A stretch of DNA of 64,000 bases, from positions 1-64,000 of the forward strand of contig JADGPJ010000002.1 in the NCBI GenBank assembly GCA_017882505.1, written 5' to 3'. A program made the position numbers and the translations under genes. Position 1 is the stretch's first letter; each line of letters starts with the position of its first letter. This document shows, piece after piece, positions 8,479 through 16,855 of the stretch. Source of the stretch: Solirubrobacterales bacterium (GTDB lineage: Bacteria; Actinomycetota; Thermoleophilia; Solirubrobacterales; 70-9). A model generated the notes under the pieces. The model was not told the DNA's origin. It ran no database searches and saw only the letters and a list, made by a program, of their open reading frames with translations.

Positions 8479-9387
8479 TTATGCCGCGAGGCGAGCCGGC
8501 GAGGACCCGTTCGCGTTCCCGTTGAGGAGGTCGAGGATGACCCCCTCGCGCAAACCGCCCTTGCCGATCTGAAGCGGCTGGCCGAGCAGCTCGGAGATCT
8601 TCTCCAGCAGCAGCACGCCGGTGGCGAGGATGCGGACCCGCTGCGGGTCGAGCTCGAAGCGGCGGGCGACGTCGGCGGCGGGGTCGCCGCAGAGCACCCG
8701 TATCCCCCGCTCCAGCGTCTCGTACTCGAGCACCGTGCCGACCAGCCGTCGCAGCGAGGTGGCGCTGCCGCCCACCGCGACCGCCTGCGCCGGATGCTCG
8801 AACTCGACGCCCTCGAAGATGTCCTGGATGCGGTCGCGAACCTTGCGGATCTCCGCCGCCGAGGGCGGGTCGGAGGCGATCAGCTCGTCGGCGAGGACGC
8901 CCGAGCCGACCCGCCAGGAGCGGACCTCGTCCACCCCGCCCGTGACCGTGCCGAGAATCACCTCGCTCGAGCCGCCGCCGACGTCGACGACGCCGATCTT
9001 GCCCTCGGCCGGGTGACCGAGGCCCTTGGTCGCGCCGATGAAGGCGAGCCTGCCCTCCTCCACCTCGCTGAGGATGTCGACCGGAACCCCGGAGGCCTCG
9101 CCGATTTCCCGCGCGACCTGCTCGCCGTTGCTGGCGTCGCGGATGGCCGCGGTGGCCACCGCGCGGATCTGCGCAGCCCCGAGCTCACGCGCCAGCCGGA
9201 CCTGGGTGGCGACCAGCTCGGAGACCTCGTCGATCTTGGCGGGAAGAACCTCCCCCTTCTTGCCGAGCGCGCTGTTGATCCGCGTATAAGCCCGCTGCTC
9301 CATCACCTTCTTCAACTGCCCTTCCACCGGCTCCGCAACGAGCACGCGGGTGGTGTTGGAGCCGATATCTATGGCAGCGCAAAGCAT
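8479..9387 (-). CDS. ppx: Ppx/GppA-family exopolyphosphatase
   Basis: This 302-residue protein is a member of the ASKHA-fold Ppx/GppA phosphatases, which remove terminal phosphate from polyphosphate or hydrolyse pppGpp. It begins MLCAAIDIGSNTTRVLVAE with the phosphate-1 motif. The conserved RAVATAAIRDASNG is near residue 85, VVDVGGGSSEV (phosphate-2) near 140, and AVGGSATSLRR further on. The length matches short actinobacterial Ppx proteins with domains I-II only. I chose ATG 9387 because the actin-like motif starts at residue 5; a start at 9474 would add a tail that runs into an inverted repeat. It stands between ppk1 and phoU. Confidence 0.92.
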   Translation of the reverse strand: MLCAAIDIGSNTTRVLVAEPVEGQLKKVMEQRAYTRINSALGKKGEVLPAKIDEVSELVATQVRLARELGAAQIRAVATAAIRDASNGEQVAREIGEASGVPVDILSEVEEGRLAFIGATKGLGHPAEGKIGVVDVGGGSSEVILGTVTGGVDEVRSWRVGSGVLADELIASDPPSAAEIRKVRDRIQDIFEGVEFEHPAQAVAVGGSATSLRRLVGTVLEYETLERGIRVLCGDPAADVARRFELDPQRVRILATGVLLLEKISELLGQPLQIGKGGLREGVILDLLNGNANGSSPARLAA

Positions 9388-9465
9388 CAGAGCGTCTTTC
9401 CCATGTTCCCAAACCCCCCGGATCTCATACCCAGCTCGCGATCGAACCCGACGCCCCAGCTTCGT

Positions 9466-9531
9466 GGACGCCACGAGGATGGGTGCCGAGAACGAACACC
9501 TCGCCCGCAGGCGCCCATCCCCGTGGCGTCC
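9466..9531. repeat. 22-bp imperfect inverted repeat between phoU and ppx
   Basis: Arms 9466-9487 and 9510-9531 match as reverse complements at 20 of 22 positions, with a 22-nt loop. The structure starts 6 nt after the phoU stop on the minus strand. It probably ends or attenuates the pst-phoU transcript before ppx. A role as a dispersed repeat is possible. Confidence 0.65.
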
Positions 9532-9537
9532 GCGCCG

Positions 9538-10224
9538 CTACGTCGTCGGATGCGACGCGTCCTCGAACTCGCGAAAGAGTCCCGTGACGACGAACGCCAC
9601 CTGCTCGCCGATGTCGACCGCGTTGTCGGCGATCCGCTCGATCGCCCGCGCCGCCAGCAGCATCGTCATCGCCCACTCGCGCTGGTCGGCGTCGTCGCCG
9701 AGGTCCAGCGCCAGCCGGAAGCACTCGCGGTTGAGGTCGTCGACGAAGTCGTCCTGGCGGACGAGGTCGCGCGCCATCTCGACGTCGCGTTCGGCGAAGG
9801 CGCGCTTGGCCTGGCCGATCAGGGCCCGCGTCTGCTTGCCCATGCCGAGGATCAGCGCCACCATCTCGCGGTCCGCCGGCGGCTCGTTGCCGGTCAACGG
9901 GATCACCTTGCAGATGTTCACGCACTGGTCGCCCATCCGCTCGACGCTCTTCAGCACGTGCAGCAGGGCCGAGATCAGCCGCAGGTCGGTGGCGACGGGG
10001 GACTGCGTGGCGAGCAGGGTGATCAGGCTCTGGTGGACCTCCAGGTAGCGGCCGTCGATGCGATCGTCGTCGGCGACGACGATCTGGGCCAGCTCGACAT
10101 CCTGGTGCTCAACCGCCTCCAGGGTGCGCTGCAGCGCCGAGCTGACGAGGTTGAGACCGTCCAGCGCGCTCGCCTCGAGCCGCTCCAGCTCCTCCTGGTA
10201 CTGGGTTCGCGTTTCGGTCACCAT
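9538..10224 (-). CDS. phoU: PhoU phosphate signalling protein
   Basis: This 228-residue protein has two PhoU three-helix repeats with the expected acidic/hydrophobic pattern: HVLKSVERMGDQCVNI near residues 88-103 and LLAARAIERIADNAVDIGEQ near 190-209. PhoU couples the Pst transporter to the phosphate-sensing kinase and represses the Pho response in high phosphate. It is the last gene of the pst transcript, adjacent to pstB with a 1-nt overlap. The kinase it would act on is not encoded in this window. Confidence 0.95.
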   Translation of the reverse strand: MVTETRTQYQEELERLEASALDGLNLVSSALQRTLEAVEHQDVELAQIVVADDDRIDGRYLEVHQSLITLLATQSPVATDLRLISALLHVLKSVERMGDQCVNICKVIPLTGNEPPADREMVALILGMGKQTRALIGQAKRAFAERDVEMARDLVRQDDFVDDLNRECFRLALDLGDDADQREWAMTMLLAARAIERIADNAVDIGEQVAFVVTGLFREFEDASHPTT

Positions 10225-11129
10225 CAGCCGAATTTCCCGGTCACGTACTGCTCGGTGCGATCGTCGTCGGGGGTCGTGAAGAGCTTCTCGGTGGGCCCGA
10301 CCTCGACCAGCTCGCCGTCAAGCATGAAGACGGTGGTGTCGGCGACGCGCGCCGCCTGCTGCATGTTATGAGTGACGATCACGATCGTCACCCGCTGCTT
10401 CAGCTCGCCGATCAGCTCCTCGATTTTCAGCGTAGCCACCGGGTCGAGCGCCGAGCAGGGCTCGTCCATCAGCAGCACCTCGGGCTCGACGGCGAGCGCG
10501 CGGGCGATGCAGAGCCGCTGCTGCTGACCCCCGGAGAGTCCGACGCCGGGAGCCTTGAGCCGGTCCTTGACCTCCTCCCAGAGCCCCGCCGCGACCAGCG
10601 CTTCACGGCCGCGATCGTCCAGCTCGCCGCGCGAGACCCCGGTCAGGCGCAGACCCGAGACGGCGTTGTCGAAGACCGACATCGTCGGGAAAGGGTTCGG
10701 TTTCTGGAAGACCATGCCGACGGCGCGGCGGACGGCGACTATGTCGATCCGCGAGTCGTAGAGGTCGAGCCCGTCGAGCAGCACCTGACCCTCGGCCCGG
10801 GCGCCGTCGATCTCCTCGTGCATGCGGTTGATGCAGCGCACCATCGTCGACTTGCCGCAGCCGGAGGGACCGATGATCGCCGTCACCTTGTCGGCGGCGA
10901 AGCCGAGGTCGACCCCGCGCACGGCGTGGGTGGAGCCGTAATAGGCGTTCAGGCCCATGAGCTCGACGGTGCCCTCGCCGCGGTTGCGCTTGACGCTGCC
11001 CTGCCCGGCCGACCCGGCGACGGCCATGGACGGACCGGCGAAACCGGATCCGGTCTGCGGATTTGCCTGGGGGTCGGGGCTTGACTCGGTCATCGCTGCG
11101 CTTTCGGTCGTATCTTTGCTGACGTCCAT
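10224..11129 (-). CDS. pstB: Phosphate ABC transporter ATP-binding protein
   Basis: A 301-residue ABC ATPase of PstB type: Walker [10 protein letters not shown], the Q-loop [13 protein letters not shown] typical of PstB, signature [15 protein letters not shown] and Walker [14 protein letters not shown]. It powers phosphate import through PstA/PstC. The first 50 residues are a low-complexity extension longer than in most PstB proteins. GAGGAG lies 8 nt before ATG 11129, supporting this start over an internal one. It is 35 nt downstream of pstA. Confidence 0.97.
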   Translation of the reverse strand: MDVSKDTTESAAMTESSPDPQANPQTGSGFAGPSMAVAGSAGQGSVKRNRGEGTVELMGLNAYYGSTHAVRGVDLGFAADKVTAIIGPSGCGKSTMVRCINRMHEEIDGARAEGQVLLDGLDLYDSRIDIVAVRRAVGMVFQKPNPFPTMSVFDNAVSGLRLTGVSRGELDDRGREALVAAGLWEEVKDRLKAPGVGLSGGQQQRLCIARALAVEPEVLLMDEPCSALDPVATLKIEELIGELKQRVTIVIVTHNMQQAARVADTTVFMLDGELVEVGPTEKLFTTPDDDRTEQYVTGKFG

Positions 11130-11164
11130 CGTAAGGACTCCTCGGGTGGGCGGAACGGTCTGGG

Positions 11165-12049
11165 TTATGCCCCCATGCGCTTGCGGGACCGGGCGTAGAA
11201 GGCTCGGGCGACGATGTTCAGCGCGAGCACGAAGGCGATCAGAACCAGCGCCGCCGCCCAGGCTTCGGTGTGAGCCGTGGAACTGGGCGACTCGGACGAG
11301 CGGAAGATGAAGATGGGAATCGAGGCGAGGGCTTCGCCGGGCGCGGTCAGCATCCCCTGGCCGAAGATCGAAGACAGGAAGATCAGCGGTGCCGTCTCAC
11401 CCGCCACCCGCGCAACCGCAAGCAGAGAACCAGTGATGAGCCCGCCCGCCGCGGTTGGAATCGTGATCCGGAGGGTGGTCCGCCATTGGGCGATCCCGAG
11501 CGCGTGGGCTGCCTCCTTGAGGGTGCCCGGAACCAGCGTCAGCACCTCCTGGGCGGTGCGGGCGACGATCGGCAGCATGATGATCGCCAGCGCCAGCGAA
11601 GCGGCGAAGGCGCTCTGATGCCCCTGGGGCACGACGATCAGTCCGTAGACGAAGATCCCGGTGATGATCGTCGGCACGCCGTTGAGGATGTCGAGGACGA
11701 AGCGGACGGGATGGGCGATGCTCGGTGGCGCGAACTCGGTCGTGTAGATCGCGACCAGGACGCCGATCGGGATAGCCATCACGGCCGCGATCGCGACCAT
11801 GATCGCGCTGCCGACGATCGCGTTGGAGATGCCGCCTCCCGATTCGCCGAACAGCGCCGTCGGCGTAGTGAGGAAGTGCCAGCTGAGCGCGCTCACGCCC
11901 TTGAGGAAGACCGAGCCGACGACGATCACGAGGACCACGACCGCGAGCACGGCGGCGGTGGTCGAGGTGATCTCGACCGCCTTGTTGAAGCGGTTGCGCC
12001 GCTTCAGGTTGCCGCGGTCGAGCAGCAGCGAATGCTGGTTGGCGCTCAC
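11165..12049 (-). CDS. pstA: Phosphate ABC transporter permease PstA
   Basis: This 294-residue membrane permease has about six transmembrane helices. The ABC-permease EAA-like loop is [21 protein letters not shown] near residues 185-205. It forms the phosphate channel with PstC. The start is GTG 12049, whose GTGA overlaps the pstC stop. The order pstS-C-A-B-phoU is the standard operon order. Confidence 0.95.
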   Translation of the reverse strand: MSANQHSLLLDRGNLKRRNRFNKAVEITSTTAAVLAVVVLVIVVGSVFLKGVSALSWHFLTTPTALFGESGGGISNAIVGSAIMVAIAAVMAIPIGVLVAIYTTEFAPPSIAHPVRFVLDILNGVPTIITGIFVYGLIVVPQGHQSAFAASLALAIIMLPIVARTAQEVLTLVPGTLKEAAHALGIAQWRTTLRITIPTAAGGLITGSLLAVARVAGETAPLIFLSSIFGQGMLTAPGEALASIPIFIFRSSESPSSTAHTEAWAAALVLIAFVLALNIVARAFYARSRKRMGA

Positions 12050-13032
12050 AGCGCCGCCGCCTCCGTCTCGGTCACCTGGAAGTCCTCGATCTTGCCGCGC
12101 TGGACGATCACCCGGGCGATCACGTTGACGATCACGGCGAAGATCAGGAGGATCACGCCGAGGTAGGCGAGCGAGGCTTTCTGCAGACCGGCGCTGTTCT
12201 GGAACTGGGAGGCGATCTGGGCCGCCAGGGTGCCGCCGGTGTGGAAAAGAGAGGCGTTGATCAGACTGGCCCCTCCGATCACCTGGGCGACGGCGATCGC
12301 CTCGCCGATCGCGCGGCCGAGGCCGAGGATCGTGGCGCCGACCATGCCCGAGCGGGAATAGGGCAGAACAACCTGGCGGACCATCTCCCAGCGGGTCGCA
12401 CCCAGGGCGTAAGAGGCCTCCTTGAGATCGTCGGGCACGGTCTCGAACACCTCACGGGTGACGCTGGTGATGATCGGGGTGATCATGATCGTCAGGATCA
12501 CGGCCGCGGTCAGGTAGCCGAAGGCGGAGGGGTCGCCGTCGAAGATGGGGATGAAGCCGAGGACGCTGTGCAGCGCCGGCTCGATCGTGTCGCGCATGAA
12601 CGGGCCGAGGACGAGGATCCCCCAGAGGCCGAGGATGACGGTTGGGATGGCCGCCAGCATGTCGATCAGGGTCGCAACCGGGCGCATGATCCGCCTCGGC
12701 GCCAGCTCGGTCAGGTAGATCGAGATCGCGATCGAGATCGGCGCCGCGAAGAGCAGGGCGATGAACGAGGTGACGACCGTCCCGTAGAGGAACGGCGCGG
12801 CGCCGAAGCGTTTCGTGACCGGATTCCAGTCGTTGGTGGTGACGAAACCGGCGCCGAACTGCTGGATCGCCGGCCAGGCGAGGTGTATGACCTCGTAGAC
12901 GATGCCGGCGATGACGACGACCGCGAGCGCTGCTGCGAGGCCCGAGAGGCCTCGCAGCAGCGGGTCGCCGATGCGGTCGGTGAGGTTGCGCCGGGCCCGC
13001 AGAACTGGGTTGCTGAGGGCCCCGGCCTCCAC
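12046..13032 (-). CDS. pstC: Phosphate ABC transporter permease PstC
   Basis: This 328-residue membrane permease has six predicted helices after a cytoplasmic start. The loop LKEASYALGATRWEMVRQV near residues 210-228 is the ATPase-contact motif. Its GTG start directly follows the pstS stop without a gap, and it overlaps pstA by 4 nt. It pairs with PstA to import phosphate. Confidence 0.95.
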   Translation of the reverse strand: MEAGALSNPVLRARRNLTDRIGDPLLRGLSGLAAALAVVVIAGIVYEVIHLAWPAIQQFGAGFVTTNDWNPVTKRFGAAPFLYGTVVTSFIALLFAAPISIAISIYLTELAPRRIMRPVATLIDMLAAIPTVILGLWGILVLGPFMRDTIEPALHSVLGFIPIFDGDPSAFGYLTAAVILTIMITPIITSVTREVFETVPDDLKEASYALGATRWEMVRQVVLPYSRSGMVGATILGLGRAIGEAIAVAQVIGGASLINASLFHTGGTLAAQIASQFQNSAGLQKASLAYLGVILLIFAVIVNVIARVIVQRGKIEDFQVTETEAAAL

Positions 13033-14103
13033 CTAGCCGCCGATCTTCGCGATCGCCTTCTTGTCGGCCGCGACGACCTGTTTGGGCAGCGGCGCGAACT
13101 CGAGGTCGGGCCCGTAGGACTGACCTTCGGTGATCGCGTATTCGATGAATTTCTTCATCTCCGCCGCCTTTTCGGTTTCCAGCGGCACGATCACGTAGGT
13201 GTAGGTCGAGATCGGGTACGCGCCTGCCGCCGTCGAGGGCAGTTCGGCGAGCGAGATTTCGTTGTTCGGGCCGATTCCTTCGACCGCGGCCGCGGCCGCT
13301 TCGACGCTTTCGACGCCCGGTTCCGGGAACGCCCCGGCCGAGTTTTCGACTAGCGGCACGCTGAGTTCGCTCGAGGCGGCGTAGGCGAGGCCGACGTAGC
13401 CGATCGCGCCGTCGGTCTGGCCGATCGCCGCGGCGACGCCATCGTTCTTTTCGGCGCCGACGCCGGTCGGGAACTTGACCTGGGTCGCGGTCCCCACCTT
13501 CGATTCGAATTCGGGGCTGACGGTCGAGAGGTAGTTGGTGAACGCGTAGGTGTCGCCGCTGCCGTCGCTGCGGTAGACCGGGGTGACCTTCGTGCTCGGC
13601 AGCTGCGCGCCCGGATTCAGCTTGGCGATCGCCGGGTCGTCCCAACTGGTGATCGTGCCGAGGTAGATGCCGGCGAGGACTTCGCCGTTCAGTTTCAGGT
13701 TCTTCGGCGCGCCCTTGACGTTGTAGGCGGGCACGGTGCCGCTCAGCGCCCACGGAATCTGCTCGACTTCGCCCTGCGAGTTCGCTTCTTCGAACTGTTC
13801 TTCGGTCAGCGGCGCGTCGGAGGCGCCGAAGTCGACCGTCCGCGAGGTGATCTGCTCGATCCCGCCACCGCTGCCGATCGCGCCGTAGGTGACCGTGATT
13901 TCGGACTTGGAGCTGAAGTCGGACTGCCATTTGGACATCAGCGGGGCGACGAGCGTGCTGCCGGCGCCGACGAGAGGTGAGCTGGCGCCTTCGGAGGAGC
14001 TCGAGCCGGAACTGGAGCTGGAGCTAGACGAGCCGCCGCAGGCTGCGAACGCGATCGCGAGAGCCAGTGCCGTTACCAGGGCGCTGAGAAGTCTCTTGGA
14101 CAC
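13033..14103 (-). CDS. pstS: Phosphate-binding lipoprotein PstS
   Basis: This is a 356-residue substrate-binding protein. The GTG start at 14103 follows AGGGAG with suitable spacing. Residues 1-20 are a lipoprotein signal ending LAIAFAACGG, so Cys is the lipidated residue. A Ser-rich linker follows, then the PstS fold with GAGSTLVAP, YGAIGSGGGIEQI (phosphate-binding loop) and RSDGSGDTYAFTNYLS. It captures phosphate outside the membrane for PstCAB. Codon choice leans to GAA and AAA more than in neighbouring cytoplasmic genes. Direct repeats of Pho-box type lie 65-103 nt upstream. Confidence 0.95.
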   Translation of the reverse strand: MSKRLLSALVTALALAIAFAACGGSSSSSSSSGSSSSEGASSPLVGAGSTLVAPLMSKWQSDFSSKSEITVTYGAIGSGGGIEQITSRTVDFGASDAPLTEEQFEEANSQGEVEQIPWALSGTVPAYNVKGAPKNLKLNGEVLAGIYLGTITSWDDPAIAKLNPGAQLPSTKVTPVYRSDGSGDTYAFTNYLSTVSPEFESKVGTATQVKFPTGVGAEKNDGVAAAIGQTDGAIGYVGLAYAASSELSVPLVENSAGAFPEPGVESVEAAAAAVEGIGPNNEISLAELPSTAAGAYPISTYTYVIVPLETEKAAEMKKFIEYAITEGQSYGPDLEFAPLPKQVVAADKKAIAKIGG

Positions 14104-14167
14104 AAATTCTCCCTTGAGTTGGTGACGTATCGAATGCGGCCACACTCGCAGCGGCCCCCCTGCAGCT

Positions 14168-14206
14168 TGTTATCTGCGTGTAGCGGGGATGTAAAAAAGA
14201 TGTAAA
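14168..14206 (-). promoter_or_regulatory. Pho-box-like array upstream of pstS
   Basis: Read on the plus strand, four hexamers begin exactly 11 bp apart: TGTTAT (14168), TGTAGC (14179), TGTAAA (14190) and TGTAAA (14201). On the pstS strand this is TTTACA-N5-TTTACA-N5-GCTACA-N5-ATAACA. It matches the 11-bp direct-repeat layout and TTnACA core of PhoP/PhoB-type operators. It lies 65-103 nt before the pstS start. It is probably the site by which an OmpR-family regulator induces the pst operon in low phosphate. Confidence 0.7.
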
Positions 14207-14233
14207 AGACCGATCCGGACGGCCGACGGCGCC

Positions 14234-14563
14234 TCAGCCGTCGGGTGAGAAGCGGTAACCGATGCCGTTGTGGGTATGGATCAGCTGCGCCTCGGGCAGC
14301 GCCTCGCCCAGCTTCGCGCGCAGACGGCTGACGTAGACGTCGACCGAACGGTCGTCGCGGCGGGGCCGGCTGCCCCAGACCTCGCTGAAGAGTTCCTCCC
14401 GGGTCATGATCCGTTGCGGGTGTTCGGAGAGGGTGACCAGCAGCTGCAGCTCGCGCATGGTCAAGCTCAGCGGGCGGCCGTCAACCAGGGCCGCGTGCTC
14501 CTCCGGCCTGATCTCCAGGCGCCCGGCCACGTGCTGCGAAGACTGCCCGGTTCCCATCGCCAT
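14234..14563 (-). CDS. Orphan winged-helix (OmpR/PhoB-type) DNA-binding protein
   Basis: This 109-residue protein is almost entirely a Trans_reg_C winged helix. LSLTMRELQLLVTLSEHPQR and REELFSEVWG form the first helices. DDRSVDVYVSRLRAKLGE is the recognition helix. IHTHNGIGYRFSPDG is the C-terminal wing. There is no receiver domain. It lies between the pst promoter and a full response regulator with a similar winged helix, so it may be a stand-alone Pho regulator or a modulator competing for the same boxes. Genes of this shape next to pst are seen in some actinobacteria; function here is inferred. Confidence 0.8.
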   Translation of the reverse strand: MAMGTGQSSQHVAGRLEIRPEEHAALVDGRPLSLTMRELQLLVTLSEHPQRIMTREELFSEVWGSRPRRDDRSVDVYVSRLRAKLGEALPEAQLIHTHNGIGYRFSPDG

Positions 14564-14599
14564 GGTCGCTGAGCATGGCGGGGCGAGACCGAGCGGCGG

Positions 14600-15400
14600 T
14601 TACCCCGCGGTGAAACTGCTGTGAACGACCTGTGAAGACGGCTCGGGCGCCGGAGCCGCGTCCGGGATCACCAAGGGCTCATCGAGGAGACCCTCGGCCG
14701 GCTCGGGGTCGAAGCGGTAGCCGACGCCGAAGTGCGTGTGGATGTAGCCCCAGTTGGGCGAGCGCTTCTCCAGCTTCTGGCGCAGCTTGCGGATGAAGAC
14801 GTCGACGGAGCGGTCGCCGTGGGCCATCGCGTAGCCCCAGACCCGCTGGTAGATCGTCTCGCGCTCCAGCACCTGGCCCTTGGCGCCAGCGAGCAACTGC
14901 AGGAGCTCGAACTCGCGCCTGGTCAGGTCGAGGCTGTCGCCGCCGACGAAGGCCTGGAATTGATCGGGACGGATCTCCAGCTCGGCGGCGATGACCGGCC
15001 CCGCTTCGGCCTCGTTACGGCCGCGGCGGCGGCGACGGGAGACGGCTTCGACCCGCGCCATCGCCTCCTCGGGGTGGCAGGGCTTGGTGATCCAGTCGTC
15101 GACGCCGAGGCGCAGCCCCCGCACCCGCTGGGCGACGGTGGAGCGGCCGGTGCAGACGATCACGCCGAGGTCGGGGAGCATCCCGCAGACCCGCTCGAGA
15201 TATTCCCAGCCTTCGTCGCCGAGGACCGCCGGGTCGAGGAGCACCGCGTTCAGCTTCATCGCCACCAGCTCTTCCGGCGGGACCGCGCCAGCGGCATGCC
15301 GCAGCTGCCAGCCGGCCGCCTCCGCCCGTTTGGAGAGGACGGTGACGAAGCCGCTGTCGGTATCGATGACGGCGAGCCGGATGGTCTGGTGTGGGTTCAA
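14600..15400 (-). CDS. OmpR-family response regulator near pst (PhoB/RegX3-like)
   Basis: A 266-residue regulator. The receiver domain starts with RLAVIDTDSG; the phosphoacceptor Asp is in AVLLDPAVLG, Thr in CTGRST and Lys in ITKPCH. The winged helix has LDLTRREFELLQLLA and DRSVDVFIRKLRQKL. I chose TTG 15400 because the receiver begins six residues later and a TACAAT -10-like box lies at 15459-15454. A GTG at 15466 is in frame but would place the start upstream of that promoter. Two Pho-type repeats are further upstream, so autoregulation is likely. No partner kinase is adjacent. Confidence 0.85.
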   Translation of the reverse strand: MNPHQTIRLAVIDTDSGFVTVLSKRAEAAGWQLRHAAGAVPPEELVAMKLNAVLLDPAVLGDEGWEYLERVCGMLPDLGVIVCTGRSTVAQRVRGLRLGVDDWITKPCHPEEAMARVEAVSRRRRRGRNEAEAGPVIAAELEIRPDQFQAFVGGDSLDLTRREFELLQLLAGAKGQVLERETIYQRVWGYAMAHGDRSVDVFIRKLRQKLEKRSPNWGYIHTHFGVGYRFDPEPAEGLLDEPLVIPDAAPAPEPSSQVVHSSFTAG

Positions 15401-15453
15401 AGTTCGACAGCGCCGATTGGAGTGGTTGGCGCTTGGAACGGCAAGACCCGACG

Positions 15454-15504
15454 ATTGTATGCGCACGGGAACCGCGAATCGCCTGCTTTCACAGGATTTT
15501 CACA
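15454..15504 (-). promoter_or_regulatory. Promoter and Pho-type repeats of the response regulator
   Basis: TTCACA occurs at 15488 and 15499 on the plus strand, 11 bp apart (TTCACA-N5-TTCACA). On the minus strand a TACAAT hexamer at 15459-15454 can be a -10 element. The repeats lie about 30 nt upstream of it, just above the -35 position, as expected for activation by an OmpR-type regulator. Confidence 0.5.
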
Positions 15505-15537
15505 GAACGGACGGGTCGAAATTCCGACAAAAGAGGC

Positions 15538-16380
15538 TCAAAACGTGGCGGGGCGCAGGCCGGTGGCGATGATCAGCAGGATCGCCACGCCCGCCGCGTA
15601 GCGGTAATAGACGAAGGGCCGGTAGCTCGACGTCCTCACCAGGCGCAGCAGGAAGGAGATCGCCAGGTAGCCGGAGACGGCGGCGGCGATCGTGCCGAAG
15701 ACCATCGGCCCGGCTACTCCCGAGGGCAGGCCGTCGTGAACCGCGCTGGCGCCCTTGAACAGGGTGGCGCCGGCGACGACCGGAATCAGCAGCAGGAAGG
15801 AGAAGCGGGCGGCGCCGTCGCGGTCGAGGCCGAGCCAGCGGGCGGCGGTGATCGTGATCCCCGAGCGGGAGGTGCCGGGGGCCAGCGCCAGGACCTGGGC
15901 CAGGCCGACGTACCAGCCGTCCCGCAGTCGCGCCTGCTGGAGCCGGCGACGCTGGGGCATCCGGTCGGCGTAGCCGAGCAGGGCGCCGAAGACGATCAGC
16001 TGGAGCGCGATCATCCAGGGCTCGCCGAGGTGTTCGTCGATGAAGTTGGATCCGATCCCGCCGGCGATCACGGCCGGGATCGTGCCGATCGCGATCGCCA
16101 CCGAGAGCCGCTCCTCGTCGGTCTCGATCGCCCGCTGGCGGACGGCGGCGACGAAGCCCCGGGTCAGGGCCACGACCTCCCGCCGGAAGTAGGCGACCGC
16201 GGCGATCAGGGTGCCCGCGTGCAGCGCCACGTCGAAGGTCTTGTTGAACGCGGGGTGGTCGAGCAGGAAGGTGTAGTCCTGCAGCCAAGGGACCACGATC
16301 AGGTGGCCGGACGAGGAGATCGGCAGGAACTCGGTCAGCCCCTGGACGACCCCGAGTAGGAGAGCCTCGAGGTTCGACAT
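15538..16380 (-). CDS. uppP: Undecaprenyl-diphosphatase
   Basis: A 280-residue membrane phosphatase of the BacA/UppP family. The N-terminal motif is GLTEFLPISSSGHLIVVPW (about residues 14-32), and the second motif is LALAPGTSRSGITITAARW near 165-183. About eight helices are predicted. It recycles undecaprenyl diphosphate to the lipid carrier for wall polymers and can confer bacitracin tolerance. It is on the same strand as the Pho regulators but is followed by a promoter, so it is probably transcribed separately from its own start region at 16381-16450. Confidence 0.96.
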   Translation of the reverse strand: MSNLEALLLGVVQGLTEFLPISSSGHLIVVPWLQDYTFLLDHPAFNKTFDVALHAGTLIAAVAYFRREVVALTRGFVAAVRQRAIETDEERLSVAIAIGTIPAVIAGGIGSNFIDEHLGEPWMIALQLIVFGALLGYADRMPQRRRLQQARLRDGWYVGLAQVLALAPGTSRSGITITAARWLGLDRDGAARFSFLLLIPVVAGATLFKGASAVHDGLPSGVAGPMVFGTIAAAVSGYLAISFLLRLVRTSSYRPFVYYRYAAGVAILLIIATGLRPATF

Positions 16381-16450
16381 CGGCGCCTGACTCTAGGGAT
16401 CGCGCTCGACGCCAGCCGCCGGCGCCTCCGCTTGCGGTAGATTCCCGGCC

Positions 16451-16690
16451 GTGAAGCGGACCGTCTCAGCCCTGCTTTCGATCGTCGCCCTGATGCTGGT
16501 CGCGGCGCCGGCGGCAATGGCCGACAACGGCACCGGCCTGGCCGGACCGACCACCGACAAGACGGTCACCTTCTTCTGCTTCGGCGTGATCGCCTTCTTC
16601 GTCGTCCTGGTCGTCGTGATGTCGCTGATCCAGGGCAAACTGGAGAAGCGCAAAGAGCGCCGCCGCTACGACCTCGAACGCCTCTCCTAG
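16451..16690 (+). CDS. Small exported membrane protein, function unknown
   Basis: This 79-residue protein starts at GTG 16451. It has a signal-peptide-like segment, residues 4-24, ending APAAMADNG. A second hydrophobic helix at about 40-60 is followed by a basic tail (KLEKRKERRRYDLERLS). It is therefore a small anchored protein with a short outer loop and a charged cytoplasmic end. It is divergent from uppP with a 70-nt gap. Its TAG stop is formed by the CTAG at the edge of the 169-bp inverted-repeat element, so the original C-terminus may have differed. Confidence 0.6.
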   Translation: MKRTVSALLSIVALMLVAAPAAMADNGTGLAGPTTDKTVTFFCFGVIAFFVVLVVVMSLIQGKLEKRKERRRYDLERLS

Positions 16691-16855
16691 TGTCCTGAGT
16701 CGTAAGGCGTGTGTCGCATCCGGCGAGTGGATCGCCGGCTGTGGCAAGGACGCAGGATGCGGCCTTTGCCGGTTGGCAAAGGCAAATCCGAGGACGCCGC
16801 CACGGACGGCGAGACGCCGTCGGGGAGGTGCAGGACTTACGACTCAGGACACTAG
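16687..16855. mobile_element. MITE-like element with perfect 20-bp terminal inverted repeats
   Basis: 16687-16706 and 16836-16855 are exact reverse complements (CTAGTGTCCTGAGTCGTAAG). The ends can be read as 16-bp repeats starting TGTCCTGAG flanked by a CTAG duplication, the kind of 4-bp target duplication made by IS5-group transposases. The 129-nt interior has no gene. It contains three small hairpins: CCGGCGA/TCGCCGG, TTTGCC/GGCAAA and GACGGC/GCCGTC. It is a good candidate for a non-autonomous mobile element or a structured repeat. Confidence 0.65.
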
